The position numbers and the translations under genes are program-made. Below the pieces are notes generated by a model. The model made no database searches and was not told where the DNA came from. It saw only the letters and a list, made by a program, of their open reading frames with translations. From Bradyrhizobium semiaridum (GTDB taxonomy: Bacteria; Pseudomonadota; Alphaproteobacteria; Rhizobiales; Xanthobacteraceae), in assembly GCF_020329505.1 (NCBI RefSeq), contig NZ_JAGKJJ010000007.1, positions 62,001 to 126,000 on the forward strand: a stretch of DNA of 64,000 bases, given 5' to 3'. Shown here one piece after another: positions 54,673-64,000 of this stretch. How positions within the stretch are numbered: the first letter of the stretch is position 1; every line of letters begins with the position of its first letter.

Positions 54673-55638
54673 TTATTCCGCCGCTGCGCGATCGCTCGCG
54701 CGAAGTGCCAGGAAGCGTTCTGCCTCGAGTGCCGCCATGCAGCCGAGGCCGGCGGCCGTGACCGCCTGCCGATAGGTCTCGTCCGCCACGTCGCCCGCGG
54801 CGAACAGGCCGGGCACCGAGGTTGCCGTGGAGTTCGGCGCCACCTCGACATAGCCGGAGGGTTTCAGTTTGATCTGGCCCTTGACCAGCTCGGTCGCCGG
54901 CGCATGGCCGATCGCGACGAAGACGCCGTCGGTCTTGAGGTCCGTCAGCGTGCCGGTCTTGACGTTCTTCAGCCGCACATGGGTGACCTTGTTCGGGTTC
55001 TCCGTGCCGCAGATCTCATCGACGACGGCGTCCCAGACCACCTTGATCTTGGGATGCTTGAACAGCCGCTCCTGCAGGATGCGCTCGGCGCGGAAGTGAT
55101 CGCGGCGATGCACGATGGTGACCTGCGAGGCGTGGTTGGTCAGGTACAGCGCCTCCTCGACCGCGGTGTTGCCGCCGCCGACCACCACCACGTCCTTGTT
55201 GCGGTAGAAGAAGCCGTCGCAGGTCGCGCAGGCCGACACGCCGCCGCCCTGAAATTTCGCTTCGGACGGGATCCCGAGCCAGCGCGCCTGGGCGCCGGTG
55301 GCGAGGATGACGGTCTCGGCGAGATAGACGTCGCCGCTGTCGCAGGTCAGGCGGAACGGGCGCTGGCCGAGCTCCAGCTTGTTGACGAGGTCGGTGACGA
55401 TCCTAGTGCCGACATGGGCCGCCTGCTTCTCCATCTGCTCCATCAGCCAGGGGCCCTGGATCACGTCGGCGAAGCCCGGATAGTTCTCGACGTCGGTGGT
55501 GATGGTCAGCTGCCCACCCGGCTGGATGCCCTGGATCAGGATCGGTTCGAGCATCGCGCGCGCCGCGTAGATCGCTGCGGTGTAACCGGCGGGGCCGGAC
55601 CCGATGATGACGACCTTGGCATGGACAGGCGCAGGCAT
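54673..55638 (-). CDS. trxB: Thioredoxin reductase
   Basis: NADPH-dependent flavoenzyme of 321 residues. KVVIIGSGPAGYTAAIYAARA (FAD), PGGQLTITTDVENYPGF, the redox pair in SACATCDGFFYRN (CxxC), VVVVGGGNTAVEEALYL (NADPH) and FAAGDVADETYRQAVTAAGLGCMAALEAER (FAD). The ATG at 55638 has AGAGGG upstream. Pairs with lsrB downstream and is divergent from the Lrp-type gene. Confidence 0.97.
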   Translation of the reverse strand: MPAPVHAKVVIIGSGPAGYTAAIYAARAMLEPILIQGIQPGGQLTITTDVENYPGFADVIQGPWLMEQMEKQAAHVGTRIVTDLVNKLELGQRPFRLTCDSGDVYLAETVILATGAQARWLGIPSEAKFQGGGVSACATCDGFFYRNKDVVVVGGGNTAVEEALYLTNHASQVTIVHRRDHFRAERILQERLFKHPKIKVVWDAVVDEICGTENPNKVTHVRLKNVKTGTLTDLKTDGVFVAIGHAPATELVKGQIKLKPSGYVEVAPNSTATSVPGLFAAGDVADETYRQAVTAAGLGCMAALEAERFLALRASDRAAAE

Positions 55639-55919
55639 TTTGTCGATCCCTCTGTTTTGGGGACTTTGATGAGGACTTGTGCGGGGGGCGCCCCGGAAAG
55701 ACGTCGCGGCGGCGCCAAAAGTGTCAAATCCAAGTCTAGGATATCTGGGGAGCCATGCAAGAACTGCAATCCATAGCAGCGATTTTTCCCCGGAACTGAA
55801 GTCAAATTCGCGAAACCAGCCAATTTCTGCGCAATAAAATTGCGCAGCGATGGTCGACTGGGCTAAGAGAGTTGCCAGCAACCGAGCCAAGCACTCAAGT
55901 TCCAAGGAACCGTAGTCGC

Positions 55920-56399
55920 GTGTCGAAGAACCTTGACGAGATCGACCTCAAAATCCTCGCCGAAATCCAGGCCGATGGCCGAATCACCAATGTGGAACTG
56001 GCCAAACGGGTCGGCATCTCGCCGCCGCCCTGCCTGCGCCGGGTCCGGGCGCTCGAGGAGGAAGGCTACATCCAGGGCTACCGCGGGCTGCTCGACCCGC
56101 GGCGTCTCGGTTTCGACGTCACGGTGTTTGCCGCGGTGCACCTGTCGAGCCAGGCCGACGCCGATCTGCGCGCGTTCGAAAATTTCGTGCGCGCCGAGCC
56201 GCTGGTGCGGGAATGCTGGATGCTGTCGGGCGAGGTCGACTTCATCCTCAAATGCGTCGCGCCCGACATGGCGACGTTCCAGGAGTTCGTCACCCAGCTG
56301 ACCGCGGCGCCGCATGTGCGCAATGTGCGGACCTCGCTGGTGCTGCACAATTCCAAATACGAAGCCGCGGTGCCGCTGGATTTGAAGGCGGCGGGTTGA
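55920..56399 (+). CDS. Lrp/AsnC-family transcriptional regulator
   Basis: A 159-residue regulator: helix-turn-helix LDEIDLKILAEIQADGRITNVELAKRVGISPPPCLRRVRALEEEGYI, then the RAM effector domain with FVRAEPLVRECWMLSGEVDFILKCVA and VRNVRTSLVLHNSKYE. The GTG at 55920 gives the family N-terminus (SKNLDEIDLKIL) and has AAGGA about 11 bases upstream. Divergent from trxB. Amino-acid effector unknown. Confidence 0.92.
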   Translation: MSKNLDEIDLKILAEIQADGRITNVELAKRVGISPPPCLRRVRALEEEGYIQGYRGLLDPRRLGFDVTVFAAVHLSSQADADLRAFENFVRAEPLVRECWMLSGEVDFILKCVAPDMATFQEFVTQLTAAPHVRNVRTSLVLHNSKYEAAVPLDLKAAG

Positions 56400-56437
56400 G
56401 GCGCTCTGCGCGTCATTCCGGGGCGATGCGTTAGCAT

Positions 56438-56467
56438 CGAACCCGGAATCTCGAGATTCCGGGTTCG
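56438..56467. terminator. Perfect 30-base palindrome between convergent genes
   Basis: The 30 bases read identically on both strands (centre CTCGAG; arms CCCGGAATCT/AGATTCCGGG). It lies 38 bases after the Lrp-type stop and 32 bases before the DoxX stop. It belongs to a common Bradyrhizobium repeat (CGTCATTCCGGGGCG...). No U-run follows, so terminator function in both directions is inferred. Confidence 0.55.
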
Positions 56468-56499
56468 CTCATTTCCTTCGCGCAATGACGACTACGTCG

Positions 56500-56907
56500 T
56501 CACTTCTTCCGCATCTCGTCGACGCTGATCGGGCCCGGGCCCGAGGTCGCGAGATAGAGGCAGGCGAAGCAGAACAGGATCGCCGCGGTGCCGCCGTTGA
56601 GCAGCGGCAGGAACACCGGCTCGGCCGGGTTCTTGAACATGTGGCCGAGGAAATAGGCGAAGGCCATTTCGCCCGACAGGATGAACGCGACCAGCCGCGA
56701 GAACAGGCCGATCATCAAGAGCGCGCCGAGGATCAGTTCGAGTGCGCCCGCGGTCGTGATCAGCGGCGGGATGTTGGCGAAGTACGGCAGCACCGGAAAC
56801 TTGAAGATCTTGGCAACGCCGTACTGGAACAGCAGCAGCCCGGTGATGAAGCGAAACAGGCTCAGCACCACAGGCCGAAATTTCGAGAACGTCTGGTCCA
56901 TTGTCAT
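56500..56907 (-). CDS. DoxX family membrane protein
   Basis: A 135-residue inner-membrane protein with four hydrophobic segments. VLSLFRFITGLLLFQYGVAKIF, ALELILGALLMIGLFSRLVAFILSGEMAFAYFLGHM and FLPLLNGGTAAILFCFACLYLATSGPGPIS are the DoxX core. Family members have been linked to thiosulfate oxidation and oxidative stress but most are unassigned. Convergent with the Lrp-type gene. Confidence 0.9.
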   Translation of the reverse strand: MTMDQTFSKFRPVVLSLFRFITGLLLFQYGVAKIFKFPVLPYFANIPPLITTAGALELILGALLMIGLFSRLVAFILSGEMAFAYFLGHMFKNPAEPVFLPLLNGGTAAILFCFACLYLATSGPGPISVDEMRKK

Positions 56908-57213
56908 TTACCCCCTGATTGACACGCTGGAACATTGCACGAAGCGGAATACACGGTGTCTGCCACTACAGTGTGATGTCAACACCTTGCACCCTGGAAT
57001 CATTCCTCGGCGATCGAAGCAGCTGCGGAGCGCGGCAGCGGGACGCTGACGCAAAAGAACTCAAGGTCGCCTGCTGCGGCGCAATCGTCGTGTGCCGATC
57101 CCAGTCCCCCGACATGATGATTTCGGATAATCATGTCACAGCCTGACTAATATGGGCCGCGGCGCCCCTTCCACTCACATTGCCGTCAGACGGCGGGGCA
57201 AATGCGCGCACAA
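56908..57213. other. Intergenic region upstream of the DoxX gene
   Basis: About 300 bases with no supportable gene. It should hold the DoxX promoter; a paired ACACGGTGT/ACAGTGT motif near 56952-56972 is noted but not assigned. Confidence 0.4.
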
Positions 57214-57240
57214 AAAAAGCCGCGTGTTGAACGCGGCTTT
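57214..57240 (-). terminator. Intrinsic terminator of greA
   Basis: AAAGCCGCGT/ACGCGGCTTT hairpin with a 5-base loop, followed leftward by a run of seven U. It lies 25 bases after the greA stop. Confidence 0.9.
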
Positions 57241-57264
57241 CCTGCATCAGTCACTTGAGAGTAA

Positions 57265-57738
57265 CTATCGCCACTCGACCTTGGTGATCTCGTAGGCCTT
57301 GGCGCCGCCCGGCGCCATCACTTCGACCGTCGCGCCTTTGGTCTTGCCGATCAGCGCGCGCGCCAGCGGCGAGGTGATCGAGATGCGTCCCTTCTTGGCG
57401 TCGGCCTCGACCTCGCCGACGATCTGCCACACCGCCTTCTTCTCGGTGTCCTCGTCGACCAGCGTCACGGTGGCGCCGAACTTGATGGTGTCGCCGGAGA
57501 GTTTGCTGATGTCGATGACGTCGGCGCGCGCGAGCTTGTCCTCGAGCTCCGCGATGCGGCCCTCGTTGTGCGACTGCTCTTCCTTGGCGGCGTGATACTC
57601 GGCATTCTCCGAGAGGTCGCCGTGCGAGCGCGCCTCGGCGATGTGTTCGATGATGCGCGGACGATCCACCGATTGGCGATGCTTCAACTCGTCCGTCAGT
57701 GCGGCGTATCCATCCGCAGTCATCGGAACCTTATCCAT
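57265..57738 (-). CDS. greA: Transcription elongation factor GreA
   Basis: Rescues backtracked RNA polymerase by stimulating transcript cleavage. The 157-residue product has the N-terminal coiled coil ([50 protein letters not shown], with the acidic tip residues D and E in GDLSENAEY) and the C-terminal FKBP-like domain ([41 protein letters not shown]). ATGs at 57738 and 57741 are both possible; AAGGA precedes them. Own terminator downstream; carB lies upstream on the same strand. Confidence 0.96.
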   Translation of the reverse strand: MDKVPMTADGYAALTDELKHRQSVDRPRIIEHIAEARSHGDLSENAEYHAAKEEQSHNEGRIAELEDKLARADVIDISKLSGDTIKFGATVTLVDEDTEKKAVWQIVGEVEADAKKGRISITSPLARALIGKTKGATVEVMAPGGAKAYEITKVEWR

Positions 57739-57938
57739 CATCTTCGTCCTTCGTCGCGCACGCCCCGCGGCGTGCACGAATGTCCAGTTCAGCTAACGCA
57801 GGAATCAGGACGCAAGCGCGCCCGGAAGCCCAGTGATATTCGGCCCCGCTGGGGGCCGTGACAACATCTAATCGCGCGGTGAGTTCCAGCCGTTCGGCTA
57901 ATTGCTGACCGTTTCGGACCTTCTAGCCCGGGCAGCGG

Positions 57939-61403
<3,465 letters not shown>

Positions 61404-61431
61404 CAGCTCTCGCGGACAGGAATTTGGGCAC

Positions 61432-61460
61432 AAAAAAAGGGCGCGCGTTCCGCGCGTCCC
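61432..61460 (-). terminator. Terminator-like hairpin in the carB leader
   Basis: GGG-CGCGCG/CGCGCG-CCC hairpin (one bulged base, 3-base loop) followed leftward by a run of seven U, ending 29 bases before the carB start. No gene lies directly upstream on this strand except the tRNA-like element at 61727-61802, 265 bases away. An attenuator of carB or a tRNA transcript end are both possible. Confidence 0.65.
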
Positions 61461-61462
61461 TC

Positions 61463-61726
61463 GAGCCCTGCACTACATGTTGTAGCGCGGGAAGCGCGAT
61501 CCCTCGCGCGCGGGTGGTCTTTAGACCAGTTTCCGCACCCGCGAAACCCCCAAAAAGGCCCAATCAACTGCGAATCTGGGGGAAATGCGTTTGTCTGGGG
61601 TGTGCTGGGCCGGCGGCCGGAGGAGGTGGGTGCGGGCTCACCGGGGGGCTGGGGTTGGCGCTTCGGGGCCACCCGCTACGGAGCGAGGGAGCTTGCCGAG
61701 CCGCAGCTTGCGAACCGCGCGAAGGC
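61463..61726. other. Intergenic region between tRNA-like element and carB leader
   Basis: About 260 bases with no supportable gene. It contains GGTCTAAAGACC (61517-61528), a small hairpin, and GC-rich low-complexity sequence on the plus strand (about 61575-61670). Searched for RNase P, SRP and tmRNA landmarks; none found. Confidence 0.4.
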
Positions 61727-61802
61727 TGGAGGCCCGGCCTGGATTTGAACCAGGATAAACAGTGTTGCACCACTGCCGCGTCGACGCTTCCGCCACCGGG
61801 CC
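61727..61802 (-). tRNA. Atypical tRNA, tRNA-Cys(GCA)-like
   Basis: 76-base cloverleaf on the minus strand. Acceptor stem GGCCCGG/CCGGGCC is perfect (7 bp), discriminator U, encoded CCA; T arm CCTGG-TTCAAAT-CCAGG is perfect. The D stem GCGG/ACGC has one mismatch and the D loop lacks the usual GG pair. The anticodon arm CAGTG/CACTG (extendable by a G-U pair) has a 6-base loop GTGCAA instead of 7; reading U33 as normal gives GCA, cysteine, and U73 is the cysteine discriminator. May be a functional variant or a decaying copy. Confidence 0.6.
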
Positions 61803-61873
61803 GGGCGGATCATTGCCGAATATTTCAGGGCAGGCCATGATTGATTCCGATTAAAGTTAACACTTGCTGCAAG

Positions 61874-62569
61874 CTAAGCTCGAAGCTGCGCAACGAACGT
61901 CATTCGCCAAGGATTGTGGCCGATATTGCGCGGCGCGCGCGTGACGCTGAAGCCCGCGGCGCCGAGCTTTGCGATCATCTCGGCCTCGCCGTAGCGCTGC
62001 AGCCCGATCCGGGCGCGCAGCTGGCGGTAATCAGAGAGTGCCGTGCTGACCAACCCGATCAGCGCGTCGCGCAGGAAGCCGTGGGTCGCGGCGAACTTCA
62101 GCAGCGCCAGCACGTCCCTGACCATGCCGACTTCGGGCCGCAGGATGTCGCCAAGCACGAAGCGGCCCGACGGCTTCAGCAGACGGTGGATCACCGCAAA
62201 TGCGCCATCCAGCTCCTGCGGCGTCATGTATTGCGCGACCGAATTCATTACGACGAGGTCGATCGAACCTGCATCCAGGGTGTTGAGCTCGTCGAGCGAG
62301 CGCACGCGGATCTTGCTGTTGGGCGCAAAGCGTGCGGCAAGCCGGCCGCGCACGCCGGGCGCCGGCTCGGCGAGATAGAGCGTGGCGCAGGCGTCGGCGA
62401 CCTTCGTCGCCGAGAGCGCTTCGCCGCAGGCGTAGTCCAGCACCACGGCGTCGGGTGTCTTGATGTAGCCGATGATGTCGCGCGCGATGACCTCAAAATG
62501 CAGGTCGCGGTGCAGCCTGCTCGCATAGATCGTATGCGTGGAATCGTAATAGTCGATCCATTCATCCAT
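61874..62569 (-). CDS. Class I SAM-dependent methyltransferase
   Basis: A 231-residue methyltransferase. AVVLDYACGEALSATKVAD is SAM motif I (ACGEA in place of the usual GCGxG), LYLAEPAPGVRGRL is motif II, IDLVVMNSVAQYMTPQEL is motif III/IV and LKPSGRFVLGDILRP the post-motif. Such small proteins act on small molecules; substrate unknown. The start MDEWIDYYDS at 62569 has no good ribosome site. Divergent from the Dps-like gene. Confidence 0.83.
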   Translation of the reverse strand: MDEWIDYYDSTHTIYASRLHRDLHFEVIARDIIGYIKTPDAVVLDYACGEALSATKVADACATLYLAEPAPGVRGRLAARFAPNSKIRVRSLDELNTLDAGSIDLVVMNSVAQYMTPQELDGAFAVIHRLLKPSGRFVLGDILRPEVGMVRDVLALLKFAATHGFLRDALIGLVSTALSDYRQLRARIGLQRYGEAEMIAKLGAAGFSVTRAPRNIGHNPWRMTFVAQLRA

Positions 62570-62693
62570 CGCGTTGATTTTCCGATGAGCCGGGGTTCCC
62601 GGACGCAGGAACCGGTGGGTGGGTGATGCGTTAGCGGTCCGGCAGCCAGCATGCAATGCGCCGATCGTCCGGTTCCTAACAGGAAGGTTCACC

Positions 62694-63227
62694 GTGAGCA
62701 AAGCCAACGACAAATCCAGCAAAATTTCCCCTGATCTCGACACGCCGAGCGACCTGCCGCAGGCCGCGGTGGACACGATTTCGGCCTCGCTCAACACGCT
62801 CCTGGCGGATGCTTTCGCGCTCTACCTGAAGACCAAGAATTTTCACTGGCACGTCAGCGGCCGGCATTTCCACGACTATCACCTGTTGCTGGACGAGCAG
62901 TCGGAGGCGATCTTCGCCACCACCGACCAGCTCGCCGAACGGGTGCGCAAGCTCGGCGGCATCACGCTGAAGTCGATCGGCGATATCGCCAGGCGCCAGA
63001 CCATCAAGGACAATGACGACGACTACGTCCCGCCGCGCCAGATGCTGCGCGAATTGATGGAAGACAACAAGCACATGGCCGCCGCGATGCGCAAGGCGCA
63101 CAAGCTCGCCGACGATCACGAGGATTCCGGCACTGCCGGCCTGCTCGAAACATTCATCGACGAGACCGAGCGCCGCACCTGGTTCCTGTTCGAGGCCAGC
63201 CGCCAGGAAGGCAGCAACGCGGCGTAG
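62694..63227 (+). CDS. Dps-family ferritin-like protein
   Basis: Iron-oxidising mini-ferritin of 177 residues that may bind DNA. TKNFHWHVSGRHFHDYHLLLDEQSEAIFATTDQLAERVRKLGG holds the ferroxidase His/Asp/Glu set (HWHV, DEQ); LLETFIDETERRTWFL is the last helix. The GTG at 62694 has AGGAAGG 6-7 bases upstream and starts VSKANDKSSK, a basic N-terminus that could bind DNA. Member of the Dps group seen in Rhizobiales. Confidence 0.9.
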   Translation: MSKANDKSSKISPDLDTPSDLPQAAVDTISASLNTLLADAFALYLKTKNFHWHVSGRHFHDYHLLLDEQSEAIFATTDQLAERVRKLGGITLKSIGDIARRQTIKDNDDDYVPPRQMLRELMEDNKHMAAAMRKAHKLADDHEDSGTAGLLETFIDETERRTWFLFEASRQEGSNAA

Positions 63228-63234
63228 GATTTAC

Positions 63235-63388
63235 CGTCTCCCCTTGTGGATGGCTTCGATGCAGTGAGCATCGAAGCCGGGTGAGGGGTATCTATCCGCG
63301 GAGAGAGACCCCTCATCCGGCTCGCATCTGTCGATGCGAGCCACCTTCTCCCACAAGGGAATCTTCCCTTCTCCCACAAGGGAGAAGG
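63235..63388. repeat. Modular palindromic repeat, copy D
   Basis: Outer arm CCGTCTCCCCTTGTGGATGG, hairpin GGCTTCGATGCAGTGAGCAT, GGGTGAGGGGT, spacer, ACCCCTCATCCGGCTCGCAT, hairpin, then CCTTCTCCCACAAGGGA which occurs twice in a row before GAGAAGG. Same family as copies A-C. Between convergent dps and cupin genes. Confidence 0.85.
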
Positions 63389-63395
63389 CAAGATG

Positions 63396-63917
63396 CTATC
63401 GCTTCCACAGCCGCACCAGCGGCCCGTCCTTGCCTAGCACCGGATCGGTTGCGGGGATCGCGACCTGCGGGATCGTCTTCAACGCCCTCGCGTGGTTCTC
63501 CGGCGTCGGCCGTTGCAGATCCATCGGCGGGCCCGGCGGATAGGCGCCGACCACGGAAAAATCGTCGCTCGCCGACAGGCACTGATGCCCGGTGCCTGCG
63601 GGCAGGATCGCGACGTCGCCGGCCGCGATCTCAAGCGCGCGGCCATGCTCGCCGCCGAACTGCACGCGGGCACTGCCGCGCGCGACGCCCAGCACCTCGT
63701 GCACCGTGGCGTGATAATGCGCATAGTCGTAGACGCCATTGCGCCACATCTTGCCCCAGCCGTTGCTGCCGAACAGCTGCTCGATGGTGGCTTCAGGGTC
63801 TTTGCCGACGTCGACCGCACCCTTGTAGACCAGGAACGGCATCGGGTTGTTCGGCACAAGCCCGTCATCACTGAAGACGATAGCCAGCGGCTCGGCTCCG
63901 GCTTTGACTGCGGACAT
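63396..63917 (-). CDS. Cupin-domain protein
   Basis: A 173-residue single-cupin protein. YDYAHYHATVHEVLGVARGSARVQFGG is cupin motif 1 (HxH...E variant) and DVAILPAGTGHQCL is motif 2 (His). Preceded by YKGAVDVGKDPEATIEQLFGSNGWG, typical of a small conserved cupin group with no assigned substrate. ATG at 63917 has GGAGG about 6 bases upstream. No gene is seen between 63918 and the window end. Confidence 0.87.
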   Translation of the reverse strand: MSAVKAGAEPLAIVFSDDGLVPNNPMPFLVYKGAVDVGKDPEATIEQLFGSNGWGKMWRNGVYDYAHYHATVHEVLGVARGSARVQFGGEHGRALEIAAGDVAILPAGTGHQCLSASDDFSVVGAYPPGPPMDLQRPTPENHARALKTIPQVAIPATDPVLGKDGPLVRLWKR

Positions 63918-64000
63918 CGTGATCCTCCGGGAATGCTGCGCAGCCGCGTCGATCTTCCAAAGACAACCGGACTGTCCAAAGCCTGGTTCCTACGCGATCC

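Noticed and set aside
61463..61726. RNase P RNA or SRP RNA near carB
   Set aside because: Conserved cores (GAGGAAAGTCC; GGAAGGGAGCA) are absent on both strands.

Overview
The window looks like a chromosomal core segment of a Bradyrhizobium-type alphaproteobacterium (Rhizobiales, Nitrobacteraceae). GC is high throughout. The gene families are typical of that group: a RibH2-type lumazine synthase behind an FMN riboswitch, a PetP/PetR-like regulator pair, an LsrB/VtlR-like regulator beside trxB, and a GTTAA-type CtrA box. Intergenic gaps are full of short palindromic repeats of the kind common in Bradyrhizobium. No prophage, insertion sequence, rRNA or CRISPR array was seen. The species assignment is an inference.

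Layout. 1-2.5 kb: a leftward cluster of cytochrome c, VOC protein, Tat-exported dehydrogenase small subunit and GMC flavoprotein (cut by the window edge). 2.9-8.1 kb: a small secreted protein, arfB, an active/inactive pair of M16 peptidases, a secreted protein and lspA. 8.2-13.2 kb: ileS, an acetyltransferase and ribF, leftward. 13.4-21.4 kb: a CheY-like regulator, then a long leftward run of HAD phosphatase, degenerate EAL protein, prmB, moaE, moaD, pgsA and uvrC. 21.6-29.2 kb: outer-membrane barrel with a CtrA box, cold-shock protein, rlmJ, RNase T2, small secreted proteins and a TonB-dependent siderophore receptor.

29.2-41.4 kb: histidine kinase/OmpR/MarR operon, then ilvE, hisS, tautomerase and thioesterase rightward, proC and a YbjN protein leftward, FMN riboswitch-ribH, an SDR, an orphan ParB-like protein and prs. 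41.5-49.2 kb: lipoprotein, pgeF, MidA-like methyltransferase, lgt, dienelactone hydrolase, ubiK-like gene, rplY-pth-ychF. 49.4-52.1 kb: divergent csoR and copA sharing a palindromic operator. 52.3-55.6 kb: dapA-like gene, a gene-free gap that reads as two tandem small RNAs (AbcR-like), the LysR regulator and trxB. 55.9-64 kb: Lrp regulator, DoxX, greA, carB with a terminator in its leader, an atypical tRNA, a methyltransferase, Dps and a cupin protein.

Functional groups: translation and its quality control (ileS, hisS, rplY, pth, arfB, prmB, rlmJ, ychF, greA); lipoprotein and envelope processing (lspA, lgt, pgeF, M16 pair); flavin supply (ribF, riboswitch-ribH); nucleotide and amino-acid synthesis (prs, carB, ilvE, proC, dapA-like); metal handling (csoR-copA, siderophore receptor, Dps). 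The most interesting non-coding signals are the tandem sRNA locus at 53.2-53.6 kb, the aberrant tRNA at 61.7 kb, the hairpin-bearing cspA leader and a modular palindromic repeat family with at least four copies.
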